Shown here one piece after another: positions 54,291-63,804 of a stretch of 64,000 nucleotides of DNA. The first letter of the stretch is position 1. Every line of letters begins with the position of its first letter. The notes under the pieces were generated by a model that saw only the letters and a program-made list of their open reading frames with translations, did no database searches and was not told the DNA's origin. Origin of the DNA: Pseudomonas congelans (GTDB taxonomy: Bacteria > Pseudomonadota > Gammaproteobacteria > Pseudomonadales > Pseudomonadaceae); assembly GCF_900103225.1 (NCBI RefSeq), contig NZ_FNJH01000001.1, positions 1,455,533-1,519,532 of the forward strand. The letters are read 5' to 3'. Both the position numbers and the translations under genes were made by a program.

Positions 54291-55289
54291 TTATTGAAGC
54301 TCGGAGACCAGCGCCTTATTGAAACCCTGCGGGTCTTCCATCTGCGGGGCGTGGCCCTTGCCCTTGAACTCAACCAGCCTGGCGCCTGGGATCATCTGCG
54401 CCACCTGCTTGCCCAGCACCTTGTAATTGCCGATCTTCGCCTTGACCTCAGGCGGTGCGATGTCGCTGCCGATGGCAGTGGTATCGGCATCGCCAATCAT
54501 CAGTACCGTCGGCACCTGCAGTCTGGGAAACTCGTAGAACACCGGCTGGGTGAAAATCATGTCGTAGATCAGTGCCGAGTTCCAGGCCACGATCTTGTGA
54601 CCCGGCCCTTTGTTCAGGCCGGCCAGCATGTCGACCCACTTGTCATATTCAGGCTTCCAGCGGCCATCGTAGTAGGTCTTCTGCTCGTAGGCGTGAATGC
54701 CTTCGGCGGTGGTCTTCAGCTCGCGCTCATACCACTGATCGACGCTGCGGTAAGGCACGCCCAGGGCTTTCCAGTCTTCCAGACCGATCGGGTTGACCAT
54801 CACCAGCTTCTCGGTCTGCTTCGGGTACATCAACGCATAACGCGTGGCCAGCATGCCACCAGTGGAGTGGCCGACCACCGACACCTTGTCGATACCCAGC
54901 TTTTCAAGCAGCGCATGAGTATTCATCGACAACTGCTGGAAGCTGTACTGGTAGTGCTCCGGCTTGGTCGAAGTACAGAAACCGATCTGATCAGGTGCGA
55001 CAACGCGATAGCCCGCAGCACTCAGGCCCTTGATGGTGTCTTCCCAGGTCGCAGCGCAAAAATTCTTGCCATGCAGCAGCACTGCGGTGCGGCCATTGGC
55101 CTTGCCCGTGGGTTTGACATCCATATAGCCCATTTCCAGGGATTGGCCCTGCGAATCGAACGGAAATTTCAGCAGCGGGTGAGGATAAGCGAAACCTTCC
55201 AGTTGCTGACCATAGCCGGGTGTTTCAGCCAGAGCCGTGCCTGATAGCGCCAAAGACATCAACACACCGGCAATCTTTGCAGCCCGCAT
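54291..55289 (-). CDS. Exported alpha/beta hydrolase
   Basis: A 332-residue hydrolase with a signal peptide (IAGVLMSLALSGTALA). The nucleophile elbow is VVGHSTGGMLA, the oxyanion region VLLHGKNFCAATWE, an acid in MIGDADTTAIG and the catalytic histidine in FKGKGHAPQME. The frame extends 66 codons upstream, but GGAGGTGCCCCT precedes ATG 55289. Substrate is unknown. It is divergent from a LysR regulator gene that may control it. Confidence 0.85.
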   Translation of the reverse strand: MRAAKIAGVLMSLALSGTALAETPGYGQQLEGFAYPHPLLKFPFDSQGQSLEMGYMDVKPTGKANGRTAVLLHGKNFCAATWEDTIKGLSAAGYRVVAPDQIGFCTSTKPEHYQYSFQQLSMNTHALLEKLGIDKVSVVGHSTGGMLATRYALMYPKQTEKLVMVNPIGLEDWKALGVPYRSVDQWYERELKTTAEGIHAYEQKTYYDGRWKPEYDKWVDMLAGLNKGPGHKIVAWNSALIYDMIFTQPVFYEFPRLQVPTVLMIGDADTTAIGSDIAPPEVKAKIGNYKVLGKQVAQMIPGARLVEFKGKGHAPQMEDPQGFNKALVSELQ

Positions 55290-55535
55290 AGGGGCACCTC
55301 CTGTAAATGGAATCAAATTCTTCAACCGCCTTAACCGTAAGCGGCCGACCTGCAAGTAGACCCTGTTCCCACAACAGATTCGCACTTTTCCTGCCAACAG
55401 AACCGTTAGCAGACGTTTCGTCATGCAGTATTCGGGCAACGGCAAAATGCTGGACGCCTCCTGCAGTGCCTGCCTAGACTTGGCCATCCGCTACCGGCCG
55501 TCGTGGCCAGCCGGGTCTGATGCCAAGGAACAGCA

Positions 55536-56465
55536 ATGAATCGAAATGAACTGCGCAAGGCCGACATCAACCTGATGGTGGTCTTCGAAACATTGATGCA
55601 GGAGCGTAACGTCACCCGCGCAGCGGAAAAACTGTTTCTCGGCCAGCCCACGATAAGCGCCGCCCTGAATCGCCTGCGCAGTCTGCTCAACGACCCGCTG
55701 TTCATCCGCGTCGGCCATCGCATGGAGCCCACCGCTCGCGCCCACGAGATTCTCAAGCACCTGACGCCCGCGCTGGACGCCATGTCCACAGCCCTCAGCC
55801 TGACCACCGACTTCGACCCGTCGGTCAGCAAAATGACCTTTCGCATCGGCCTGACCGATGACGTCGAATTCGGCCTGCTGCCGGCAATGCTCAAGGCTAT
55901 CCGCGAGGAGGCGCCCGGCGTGGTGATTGTGGTCAAGCACGTCGACTACCTGAATATTTCCGAGGTACTGATGTCCGGCGACATTACCGTCGGCGTCTGC
56001 CTGACCCGTGAATTGCCGGCCAACGCCAAGCGCAAGACGCTGCGTAATGTGCAGCCGAGGCTGGTGCGCGCCGACAAGCCTGCCACCCCCATGAGCCTGG
56101 ACGAATACTGCTCGCGCCCGCACGTGGTGGTGTCGCACGTCGCGAGTGTCAGCAGTTTCGCCGATGAGTGGCTGACCGCGCTGGGGCGCAAGCGTCAGGT
56201 AGTGTTGTCGGTGCCGCAGTTCGCCACCCTGCCCGCATTGATGGCCGGCACCGACATGATTTCGGGGCTGTCCGACTACGCGGCAAAGGCCATGAGTGCA
56301 TTGGGTTTGCTGTATGACGAGCCACTGCCCTTCCCCACACCGGGGCTGGACCTGTCGATGACGTGGCTGAGCGTGATGGACAGCGACCCTGCCGAGCGTT
56401 GGCTGCGCAGCAGGATCGAAGCATTCATGGGCGAGCGCCAGGAAGCGCCCGCCCTGGCCGGATGA
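55536..56465 (+). CDS. LysR-family transcriptional regulator
   Basis: A 309-residue regulator. The N-terminal helix-turn-helix (RNVTRAAEKLFLGQPTISAA, LNRLRSLLNDPLFIR) resembles the NodD/LeuO-type branch with a GHRMEPT segment after it. A substrate-binding domain follows. It faces away from the hydrolase gene with a 246-bp intergenic space, the usual layout for a LysR target. Its stop is immediately next to that of the convergent pstB. Confidence 0.87.
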   Translation: MNRNELRKADINLMVVFETLMQERNVTRAAEKLFLGQPTISAALNRLRSLLNDPLFIRVGHRMEPTARAHEILKHLTPALDAMSTALSLTTDFDPSVSKMTFRIGLTDDVEFGLLPAMLKAIREEAPGVVIVVKHVDYLNISEVLMSGDITVGVCLTRELPANAKRKTLRNVQPRLVRADKPATPMSLDEYCSRPHVVVSHVASVSSFADEWLTALGRKRQVVLSVPQFATLPALMAGTDMISGLSDYAAKAMSALGLLYDEPLPFPTPGLDLSMTWLSVMDSDPAERWLRSRIEAFMGERQEAPALAG

Positions 56466-57245
56466 TCAGCCGAAACGACCGGTGATGTAATCTTCGGTCT
56501 GGGTCTTGGAGGGCTTGGTGAAGATGGTGTCGGTGTCGCCGTGCTCGATCAGCTCACCCATGAACATGAAGGCCGTGTAGTCGGAGCAACGCGCCGCCTG
56601 CTGCATGTTGTGGGTCACGATGATCACGGTGAACTGCTCTTTAAGCTCGGTGATCAGCTGTTCGATACGTCCTGTGGAAATCGGGTCGAGAGCCGAAGTC
56701 GGCTCGTCGAGCAGCAATACCTGAGGACGCAACGCGATGGTACGGGCGATGCACAGACGCTGCTGCTGACCACCGGACAGACCGGTCGCGCTCTGCTTGA
56801 GCTTGTCCTTGACCTCATCCCACAACGCTGCACCGCGCAGCGCCTGCTCGACGCGATCTTCCATTTCGCGACGCGAGAGTTTTTCGTGGTGCTTGATGGC
56901 ATAGGAAATGTTGTCGTAGATCGACATCGGGAACGGCACAGGCTTCTGAAACACCATGCCCACATGACTGCGCAGGCGGTTCATCGAATAGCCTGGCGCC
57001 AGGATGTTCTCGCCATTGAGCAGAACTTCGCCGCGCGCTTCCTGCTTCGGGTACATCGCGTAGATGCGGTTGAAGACGCGCAGCAGGGTCGATTTACCGC
57101 AACCCGACGGGCCGATGATCGCAGTGATGCGCTTCTCGGGGATGGTCATGTCGATGGACTTCAACGACTTCTGGTTGTTGTAGAAAAACTCCAGACCGCG
57201 TACTTGGATCTTGGTTTTTTCGTTGGCCAGGGAAAGGTTGTTCAT
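56466..57245 (-). CDS. pstB: Phosphate ABC importer ATPase PstB
   Basis: A 259-residue ATPase of the high-affinity phosphate importer. Walker [17 protein letters not shown], signature [15 protein letters not shown], Walker [14 protein letters not shown] and the PstB-specific [18 protein letters not shown] are present. It is last in the operon; no phoU follows, the next gene being a convergent LysR. Confidence 0.93.
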   Translation of the reverse strand: MNNLSLANEKTKIQVRGLEFFYNNQKSLKSIDMTIPEKRITAIIGPSGCGKSTLLRVFNRIYAMYPKQEARGEVLLNGENILAPGYSMNRLRSHVGMVFQKPVPFPMSIYDNISYAIKHHEKLSRREMEDRVEQALRGAALWDEVKDKLKQSATGLSGGQQQRLCIARTIALRPQVLLLDEPTSALDPISTGRIEQLITELKEQFTVIIVTHNMQQAARCSDYTAFMFMGELIEHGDTDTIFTKPSKTQTEDYITGRFG

Positions 57246-58129
57246 CAGGACGCCCTATTGCGCAGAAGAATTAAGCGAGACAGCAGACTCAGTATCAGTA
57301 CGAACAAGGTCATGACCAGTGCACCGGCCCATGCCAGGGAGTGCCAGTCATCGAACGGGCTCATGGCGTACTGGAAAACCACCACCGGAACACTGGCGAT
57401 TGGTTTGAGCAGATCGCTGCTCCAGAACTGATTGCCGAAAGCGGTGAACAGCAGCGGCGCGGTTTCGCCGGTGATGCGTGCCAATGCGAGCAATACGCCA
57501 GTTACCACACCAGCCTTGGCTGCGCGAAGGACGATTTGCAGGGTCAGCTTCCATTGCGGAACACCCAGCGCCAGCGCAGCTTCACGCATGGTCGAGGGTT
57601 GCAGTTGCATCATTTCGTCAGTGGTACGCACCACCACCGGGATCACCAGCAAGGCCAGAGCCAGCGCACCGGCGATGGCCGAAAAGCCCACCTGATGGCC
57701 TGTCACCGCGTTGAGTGGCAGTACCACGACGGTGTAAACAAACAGACCGAGCACGATGGAAGGTGCCGACAGCAGGATGTCGTTGATGAATCGAACCGTG
57801 TTGCCCAGTTTGGTATAGCGGGCAAACTCGGCCAGCCAGATGCCCGCCATAAGACCGATCGGCGTGCCGATCAGCAGGCCGATGCCGGACATCAGCACGC
57901 TGCCGTAGAACGCGTTGGCCAGGCCACCCTCGGTACCGGGCGGCGGCGTCATGCCGGTGAACAACTGCAGGTTGAGCGCGTCGATACCCTTGATGATGGT
58001 GGTCAGCAGAATCCACACCAGCCACAGCAGGCCAAAGGCAGTGGCACCACAGCTGAGCACCATCGCAATCTTGTTCTTGATGCTGCGAACCCGATACAGG
58101 TGCTCGCTGCCGGTCACATCCTTACTCAT
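57245..58129 (-). CDS. pstA: Phosphate ABC importer permease PstA
   Basis: A 294-residue inner-membrane permease with six helices. The binding-protein-dependent permease (EAA) loop reads [20 protein letters not shown], and [16 protein letters not shown] is typical of PstA. It overlaps pstC upstream by 4 bp and pstB downstream by 1 bp. Confidence 0.9.
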   Translation of the reverse strand: MSKDVTGSEHLYRVRSIKNKIAMVLSCGATAFGLLWLVWILLTTIIKGIDALNLQLFTGMTPPPGTEGGLANAFYGSVLMSGIGLLIGTPIGLMAGIWLAEFARYTKLGNTVRFINDILLSAPSIVLGLFVYTVVVLPLNAVTGHQVGFSAIAGALALALLVIPVVVRTTDEMMQLQPSTMREAALALGVPQWKLTLQIVLRAAKAGVVTGVLLALARITGETAPLLFTAFGNQFWSSDLLKPIASVPVVVFQYAMSPFDDWHSLAWAGALVMTLFVLILSLLSRLILLRNRAS

Positions 58130-59121
58130 AACCCCTCCTTACGCGAAAGGCGCGACAGCATCATGCGTGCAAGGGCCAGCACGATGAAGGTGACGACGAA
58201 CAACAGGAAGCCAAGGGCGATCAGTGCGGAACGGTGCAAGTCGGTGTAAGCCTCGTTGAACTCGTTGGCGATCACCGAGGCAATCGAGCTGCTTGGCATC
58301 ATCAGCGACGCAGAGAATTGGTGAGCGTTGCCCAGAACGAAGGTCACCGCCATGGTTTCGCCGAGTGCGCGTCCCAGCCCCAGAAACACACCGCCAACCA
58401 CGGCCGAACGGGTGTAAGGCAGCACGATGTCCCAGACCACTTCCCAGGTGGTGCCGCCCAGTGCGTAGGCCGACTCCTTGAGGGCCACGGGCACGGTACG
58501 GAAGACTTCCTGCATCACCGAGGTAATGAATGGCGTGATCATGATCGCCAGCACGATACCGGCGGTCAGCATGCCGATACCCAGCGGCGGCCCCTGAAAC
58601 ATCGGACCGATCAGCGGCAGCGCGCCAAGGTTTTCGGTGATCCACGGCGACAGGTGTTCAGCCATGAACGGGCCGAAGACAAACAGCCCCCACATGCCGT
58701 AGATGATCGAAGGAATACCAGCCAACAGCTCGATGGCCGAGGCGATCGGCATGCGCAACCAGGGCGGCGCTACTTCGGTCAGAAAGATTGCAATGCCGAA
58801 ACTCACCGGTACGGCGATCAGCAAAGCCAGAAAAGAGGTAACCAGAGTGCCGTAGATCGGAACCAGAGCACCGAACTTGCCGGCGTTCACGTCCCACTCG
58901 GTGCTGGTCAGAAAGCCAAACCCGAAAGTCTGGAATGCCAGACTGCCGCCCCACAGGGTCGACAAGGCAATACAACCCAGCAAAGCAAGCACCAGCATCG
59001 CTGCAGCCTGCAATGAACGCTTGAACCACAGGTCATGACGATGATCCCGCTTGGCGCGCTTCTCGCCCTCGGACTCACCAGCGGAGACGTTAGCGGACAG
59101 GTATTGGGTGTTTTCAGTCAT
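58126..59121 (-). CDS. pstC: Phosphate ABC importer permease PstC
   Basis: A 331-residue permease. A charged cytoplasmic N-terminus is followed by six helices with LLAGIPSIIYGMWGLFVFGP and the EAA loop KESAYALGGTTWEVVWDIVL, both diagnostic of PstC. It pairs with PstA to form the channel. Confidence 0.9.
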   Translation of the reverse strand: MTENTQYLSANVSAGESEGEKRAKRDHRHDLWFKRSLQAAAMLVLALLGCIALSTLWGGSLAFQTFGFGFLTSTEWDVNAGKFGALVPIYGTLVTSFLALLIAVPVSFGIAIFLTEVAPPWLRMPIASAIELLAGIPSIIYGMWGLFVFGPFMAEHLSPWITENLGALPLIGPMFQGPPLGIGMLTAGIVLAIMITPFITSVMQEVFRTVPVALKESAYALGGTTWEVVWDIVLPYTRSAVVGGVFLGLGRALGETMAVTFVLGNAHQFSASLMMPSSSIASVIANEFNEAYTDLHRSALIALGFLLFVVTFIVLALARMMLSRLSRKEGL

Positions 59122-59145
59122 GTTGAGGCCACTCGCAAGGAAAAG

Positions 59146-59184
59146 CCCCTGTCACCGAGCCGATATCGCGGCTGATGACAGGGG
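59146..59184 (-). terminator. Structured intercistronic hairpin between pstS and pstC
   Basis: An outer stem CCCCTGTCA / TGACAGGGG encloses an inner stem AGCCG / CGGCT. It lies about 20 bp after the pstS stop and before pstC, without a T-run. Such hairpins usually cause partial termination or protect the upstream message, giving excess binding protein. Confidence 0.6.
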
Positions 59185-59202
59185 TGGTACGGGTTGAATC
59201 AC

Positions 59203-60228
59203 TTACTTGGTGAATTCCGTTTTCCAGTAGCTTTCCACGCGATCAACCAGCGATTTCGGCAATGCTACGTATTCCAGCTTCTCGGCCTGCTTCTGGCCGT
59301 TTTCCAGGGACCATTTGAAGAAGTCGAAAGCAGCCGTGCTTTTCTCTTCGTTCTTGGCTTTCTTGTACATGATGATCCAGGTGGTCGCGGTGATCGGCCA
59401 TGCAGTTTCACCCGGCGCGTTGGTCATGATCAGGTTGAAGTCTTTGGCGCTTGCCCAGTCGGCAGTGTCAGCGGCAGCAGCAAATGCCTTGGCATCAGGC
59501 TTGATGAATTTGCCGGCAGCGTTTTTCAGCTGGGTGTAGGACAGTTTGTTGGTCGTTGCGTAGGAGTACTCGACGTAGCCGATCGAACCCTTGATCTGCT
59601 TCACGTAGGCCGAAACACCTTCGTTACCCTTGCCGCCCACGCCTGCTGGCCACTGCACGGTCGAACCGAACTTCAGCTTCTCGTTCCACTCCGGGCTGAC
59701 TTTGCTCAGGTAGTTGGTGAAGTTGTAGGTGGTACCCGAGCCGTCCGAACGGTGAACGACGGTGATCGCCACATCTTTCAGGTGATCTTTCAAGTCAGGG
59801 TTCAGCGCGACGATTGCAGGGTCGTTCCACTTCTTGATGTCGCCCATGAAGATCTTGGCGATGGTTGGACCGTCCAGCTTCAGTGCGCCGCTTTCAACGC
59901 CTTCGACGTTGACGATCGGCACGATACCGCCAATCACGCTCGGGAACTGACCCAGGCCGCCGGCCTGCAGATCTTCTGCGGACATCGGGGCGTCGGATGC
60001 ACCGAAGTCAACGGTCGCCGCCTTGATCTGGGCAATACCACCACCCGAACCGATGGACTGATAGTTGATACGGTTATCCTTGCTCTTGCTGTAGTCCTGG
60101 GACCACGCCGAAATAACCGGGTAGACGAAACTCGAACCAGCGCCTGTTACATCAGTCGCGTGAGCCACACCGCTAAGGCACAGCGATGCGATCAGAAGCG
60201 ACAAGCGTTTTTTAGTCAGCAGAATCAC
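59203..60228 (-). CDS. pstS: Periplasmic phosphate-binding protein PstS
   Basis: A 341-residue binding protein starting at GTG 60228 after GAGGTATTACC. A signal peptide ends GVAHA. Phosphate-site segments are TGAGSSFVYP, SIGSGGGIAQIKA, DFGASDAPMS and HRSDGSGTTYNF. It is first gene of the pstSCAB operon. Confidence 0.93.
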   Translation of the reverse strand: MILLTKKRLSLLIASLCLSGVAHATDVTGAGSSFVYPVISAWSQDYSKSKDNRINYQSIGSGGGIAQIKAATVDFGASDAPMSAEDLQAGGLGQFPSVIGGIVPIVNVEGVESGALKLDGPTIAKIFMGDIKKWNDPAIVALNPDLKDHLKDVAITVVHRSDGSGTTYNFTNYLSKVSPEWNEKLKFGSTVQWPAGVGGKGNEGVSAYVKQIKGSIGYVEYSYATTNKLSYTQLKNAAGKFIKPDAKAFAAAADTADWASAKDFNLIMTNAPGETAWPITATTWIIMYKKAKNEEKSTAAFDFFKWSLENGQKQAEKLEYVALPKSLVDRVESYWKTEFTK

Positions 60229-60299
60229 GGTAATACCTCAGTCCAGGAGATTGTGTGGTGGTCCACTTAAGGAGGCCCGAGGCGGATTTAAAACCTCAA

Positions 60300-60320
60300 A
60301 TGTTGCTGTTTAATGACAAT
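60300..60320 (-). promoter_or_regulatory. Weak candidate Pho box upstream of pstS
   Basis: The minus strand reads TTGTCAT-TAAA-CAGCAAC. The first half-site fits the PhoB consensus in 6 of 7 positions, the second only partly. The site lies about 75-90 bp before pstS, a suitable place, but the match is much weaker than that before the phytase operon. Confidence 0.25.
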
Positions 60321-60588
60321 CCAGCGAATCGTGTCGGGAGAGGAACTTTTTTGTAAGTGATTTCCTACGTCGCTGACAATGAAAACCCCTTTAAAACCCA
60401 ATGTTTACGGGGTATTCGCGTCGCGCCAGACCAAATAGCGTTCTGCCACCACTCATCAGATAGCGGAATGCCAGCCGCGTTATAAAAATGTAAGAAAGTG
60501 TGATTTTAAGAATCGTTGTAAATGACCGAGCGGTCACGTTATAGCTAAATCAACTTAAAACTTCGCTCCCGACGGTGCTCAGGGGTGC
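60321..60588. other. Intergenic region with a perfect 14-bp palindrome
   Basis: No gene is seen. It should hold the pstS promoter (leftward) and the promoter for the small genes on the right. TGACCG-AG-CGGTCA at 60523-60536 is a perfect inverted repeat with a 2-bp centre, like operators of TetR-type repressors; no such regulator gene is nearby. Confidence 0.4.
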
Positions 60589-60741
60589 ATGAATGACCGA
60601 AAAGCGCGCGCGATCACCCTCAAGGTGGATAGCAACGGCGTAAGCCTTGATGCATCGAAGATATCTACCGTTCGTCGGGTTCGACGGCACCTATGGCCAC
60701 TGGCCAATGACCAACGTGAGTACTTTAAAACAACGGAGTAA
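60589..60741 (+). CDS. Putative 50-residue basic protein
   Basis: An open frame runs from ATG 60589 (CAGGGG upstream) to TAA 60741. It encodes a hydrophilic, Arg/Lys-rich peptide beginning MNDRKARAITLKVDSNG with no signal peptide. It ends 5 bp before the next gene and contains that gene's GGAG ribosome-binding site, an operon-like fit. No family is recognised; it may be a leader peptide or a chance frame. Confidence 0.4.
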   Translation: MNDRKARAITLKVDSNGVSLDASKISTVRRVRRHLWPLANDQREYFKTTE

Positions 60742-60746
60742 GCACC

Positions 60747-61031
60747 ATGATCAAAACCAAACTGACTGCCCTGACTCTTGCTGGCCTGATGGCTGTAGCT
60801 TCAGGCGCTGCCTTTGCCGAATCGACCACTAGCCCTGAAACCCCGATCAACAAGAATGCGACCAAGCTGCCGGGCACCAACACCCAGCCGACGGACCGCA
60901 CCTCGTCCGAGACTCCAGGCGCGCAGGATGAAAGCAAGGAAGCGGCAGCAGAACGCTCGATGAAGCACGACAAGACTACACACGGCACACACGACAAGAG
61001 CACCACTACTGAAAAGACCAAGACTCAGTAA
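60747..61031 (+). CDS. Small secreted, probably disordered protein
   Basis: A 94-residue protein. The signal peptide (LTLAGLMAVASGAAFA) is followed by a low-complexity, Thr/Ser/Lys/Glu-rich tail ending TTTEKTKTQ with no hydrophobic core. ACGGAGTAAGCACC precedes the ATG. It resembles the next gene's product in layout, so the two are probably diverged duplicates. Function is unknown. Confidence 0.75.
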   Translation: MIKTKLTALTLAGLMAVASGAAFAESTTSPETPINKNATKLPGTNTQPTDRTSSETPGAQDESKEAAAERSMKHDKTTHGTHDKSTTTEKTKTQ

Positions 61032-61046
61032 TCAGGCGTCTTACGT

Positions 61047-61067
61047 GGGCAGGGCCAAGCCCTGCCC
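61047..61067 (+). terminator. Hairpin after the small secreted protein gene
   Basis: A perfect 9-bp stem, GGGCAGGGC-CAA-GCCCTGCCC, sits 15 bp after the stop. Only a short T-run follows further down, so it may terminate weakly or stabilise the 3' end before the next small gene. Confidence 0.55.
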
Positions 61068-61124
61068 GCGGGTCCACCCTTTTCGCGGCACCGTCTCAGT
61101 CACTGTACTTACGGAGTTTGCATC

Positions 61125-61427
61125 ATGATCAGGAATAGATTGGGGGCAATAAGCCTCGCGGCATTTTTGGTGCTGTCGGGCACCAGCGCGTTTGCCGGTT
61201 CGACCGGCCCGACCAACCCGGTCAGCGACAGCCCAAAAGTGCCCGGCACCGGTACGGAAAAGAACGTCGACGGCACCAGCCCCGGCGCGCCAGGCACAAG
61301 CCCCGGCACCAAAGGCATGGATCCGTTGCCTGGAAAGAACGGCAGTGCGGATGACAAGTCTCATGATTCGAAACAGCCCCATAATGCAGACCACAAGGGC
61401 AGTCAGGACGGGCACAAGGCCCCTTGA
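61125..61427 (+). CDS. Second small secreted Gly/Pro/Ser-rich protein
   Basis: A 100-residue protein. The signal peptide (ISLAAFLVLSGTSAFA) is followed by a Gly/Pro/Ser-rich disordered region (GTSPGAPGTSPGTKG) and a His/Asp/Lys-rich end. ATG 61125 follows ACGGAGTTTGCATC. The 3' end overlaps the convergent nuclease gene by 25 bp. No known domain; a role in envelope stress or metal binding would be a guess. Confidence 0.72.
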   Translation: MIRNRLGAISLAAFLVLSGTSAFAGSTGPTNPVSDSPKVPGTGTEKNVDGTSPGAPGTSPGTKGMDPLPGKNGSADDKSHDSKQPHNADHKGSQDGHKAP

Positions 61428-63106
61428 TGATCTGACAGGTCGCTACTGACGCAGACACTGTCGTCAGTCGCCCACTGTACGTAACACACCTCCACCGGCA
61501 TGCCATGCTCGGCGCAGAAATCCAGCCAGCGCAGTTGGTTGTCCTGGAGGCGGTCACCCGGCCCCTTGACCTCGATCATTCGATAACGACGCTGCTCCGG
61601 AAAGAACTGGATCAGGTCGGGCATTCCGGTCCGGTTGGCTTTTATGTCCTGCAACAGCCGACGAAACCAGCTAAGCAAGTGCTCGGCCGGCAGGCAGTAG
61701 AGTGCCTGCTCCAGTAGCTCCGGCGTCAGCGCCCCCCAGAATACAAACGGTGATTGCAGGCCGTACTTGCTTTCAAAATGCTCGCGAATGGTCGCCAGGT
61801 ATTCAGCCGACTCCAGTTGCATAAGGCAGGCATCGAACAACGATGCTCTGCGCTGATAGAAGTCAGGGCTGTACAGGTCACTCGGCGCACTGTGAAACGG
61901 GTGAAAGAATGCGCCCGGCAATGGAGCGAAAATGGCCCGCCAGCACAGCAGCCCGAACAGTGAATTGATCAGCGCATTCTCGACGTAATGCACCTCCCCG
62001 CCTTGCTGTTCTTCAAGGTGCAGGCGTATCAGACGCTCGACACTCATCCCCGACACCGGCGTGACCTGTACGTCCAGCCGCGCAATGGCCCGCACAGTAC
62101 GCTTGCGCGCGGCCGTCAGGCCGAGCTTGCGTTGCAGTCGTGGCATGACGCGTGAAAGATGCTGGACCTCTGCATCACTTTCCGGTGCAAGACGGGCCTG
62201 TTCCGCCAGCGTCAGCGCCGCTGCGTATTCGGCGTTACGCTCCAGCACGCGGATTTGCCTTGAACGCGCACCGGGGTAACTGGACTGACGATACACCGCC
62301 ATCGCCAGAGGCCAGTCCTGTACGCGCTCGGCCTGTTGCCCGATACGAAACAGCAGTTTGCCGCGACGCATGAGCAACCACGGATTGCCGCACTCGATGG
62401 CAATGACACGCTCGGCCAGCGTGTGCAGCTCCAGGCAGGCTTCCAGTGCTTCCCGACAGGCATGTAATTGCAGGCACACGTCGATGTCGGCACGCTCGTT
62501 GATGCCGCGCGACTCCAGCGAGAATTCGACTTTTTCGTAGCGGTAGATACCCAGGTCGGCCAGCACGAATTCAGACCATTCCTGGTACAGATTGCCGAAG
62601 TACAACAAACGCAGGCGGTCACACAGCGGCATGATCTTCAAGCCGAACACGGCGTCGGACAACGTCGGGTGCCACTGTTCCAGGGACTGCGGCGCAGGGT
62701 ACATCGGCTGCAGGCGCTCGAACCAATCCTGCTTGCGCTCGGGCCCCTTGACCGCGTGGTCTTTGAAGCAATGGCTCAACTCATCCCGACGCAGCAACTG
62801 GAACAGCTCGCTCAAGCCCAATGGCGGAGCGGTATCGACCCACTCCCGCGCCAGCAGCGGCAACACGGCGTCATGAGGGTCGCCAATCTCGACATAACCG
62901 AGTTTGCTGGCCCGGAACAACACACCCTTGCGCATCACCATGCGCACCAGCAAACCCTGTGCGGGCACCGGCAGCTCGGCAAACTCGCTGATGAAGCGGC
63001 GCTCGGTTGCATCGAGCAGGTCATCGTAGCGCCGGGCAATCCAGTCAAGGACCTGACGGAAGTTTTCCAGGTAGTAAAACGGATTGTCGAGGGGCGAAGT
63101 ATTCAA
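61403..63106 (-). CDS. FAN1-type structure-specific nuclease with VRR-NUC domain
   Basis: A 567-residue protein, close to the length of bacterial FAN1 enzymes, which cut 5' flaps and process interstrand crosslinks. An N-terminal helical DNA-binding region (RFISEFAELPVPAQGLLVRM) and a TPR-like middle lead to a C-terminal VRR-NUC (PD-(D/E)XK) domain with catalytic residues in GMPDLIQFFPE and YRMIEVKGPGD. It is a single gene, convergent with the small secreted protein gene. Confidence 0.85.
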   Translation of the reverse strand: MNTSPLDNPFYYLENFRQVLDWIARRYDDLLDATERRFISEFAELPVPAQGLLVRMVMRKGVLFRASKLGYVEIGDPHDAVLPLLAREWVDTAPPLGLSELFQLLRRDELSHCFKDHAVKGPERKQDWFERLQPMYPAPQSLEQWHPTLSDAVFGLKIMPLCDRLRLLYFGNLYQEWSEFVLADLGIYRYEKVEFSLESRGINERADIDVCLQLHACREALEACLELHTLAERVIAIECGNPWLLMRRGKLLFRIGQQAERVQDWPLAMAVYRQSSYPGARSRQIRVLERNAEYAAALTLAEQARLAPESDAEVQHLSRVMPRLQRKLGLTAARKRTVRAIARLDVQVTPVSGMSVERLIRLHLEEQQGGEVHYVENALINSLFGLLCWRAIFAPLPGAFFHPFHSAPSDLYSPDFYQRRASLFDACLMQLESAEYLATIREHFESKYGLQSPFVFWGALTPELLEQALYCLPAEHLLSWFRRLLQDIKANRTGMPDLIQFFPEQRRYRMIEVKGPGDRLQDNQLRWLDFCAEHGMPVEVCYVQWATDDSVCVSSDLSDHQGALCPS

Positions 63107-63275
63107 GGCCAGCGTTCACATGACAAATGAGCAGACCGACTAAGGATACTGGTTATCCGTACAGATTCCAGCGTAAACGCCTGCTGATCGTGTTTCGGCC
63201 GATCAATGGCATGTATCGCAGGCACGCGGTCAGCCTTAGAATCGGCGGGATAATATCTGCACCCGAGAGACGAAT

Positions 63276-63794
63276 ATGCACGCGCCACTGGTTTATCTCG
63301 CAGGCTTCGACGTGTTCAGGACCGACGCCGTGGAACATGGACGCTATCTCAAGGCATTGTGCGCGGCACACGGGCTTGAGGGTTTGTACCCGTTTGACAA
63401 TGAGGTCACACACGGACGGACAGCGCATGAAACCGCGCAGCAGATTTACTCGATGAATGTCGCGATGATCCACCGCTGCTCTGCCATGCTGGTCAACTTG
63501 AACGTGTTCCGCGGCCTGGAGCCGGATTCGGGCACGGCATTCGAAGTCGGTATGGCAGTCGCACTGAACAAGCCGGTGTGGGCGTACTTTGAACCGGTGG
63601 CATCGCTACGCGAGCTGGTTCCCCACGATGAAAACGGTCTCGACACCAACGGTTTTATGGTTGAAGACTTCGACTTGCCGCGCAACCTGATGCTCGCCTG
63701 CAGTTGGGCGGGTACCAGCTCGACCGTGGAGCTGGGTGCAGAAGCGCTGGCAAAGCACCTGAGTGGCTTTCAGGTCCTGCCGGCGAGCGGCTGA
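63276..63794 (+). CDS. Nucleoside 2-deoxyribosyltransferase family protein
   Basis: A 172-residue protein. YLAGFDVFRTDA near the start and EPDSGTAFEVGMAVALNKPV, with the catalytic-type glutamate in the family's D...GTAFE motif, mark the nucleoside 2-deoxyribosyltransferase fold. Members swap nucleobases on deoxyribosides or hydrolyse damaged nucleotides. GAGACGAAT precedes ATG 63276. The true substrate is uncertain. Confidence 0.83.
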   Translation: MHAPLVYLAGFDVFRTDAVEHGRYLKALCAAHGLEGLYPFDNEVTHGRTAHETAQQIYSMNVAMIHRCSAMLVNLNVFRGLEPDSGTAFEVGMAVALNKPVWAYFEPVASLRELVPHDENGLDTNGFMVEDFDLPRNLMLACSWAGTSSTVELGAEALAKHLSGFQVLPASG

Positions 63795-63804
63795 ACGCAC
63801 ACCG

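Noticed and set aside
57341..59016. Plus-strand frames opposite pstA and pstC
   Set aside because: Shadows rich in Gln/His/Arg antisense to membrane proteins.
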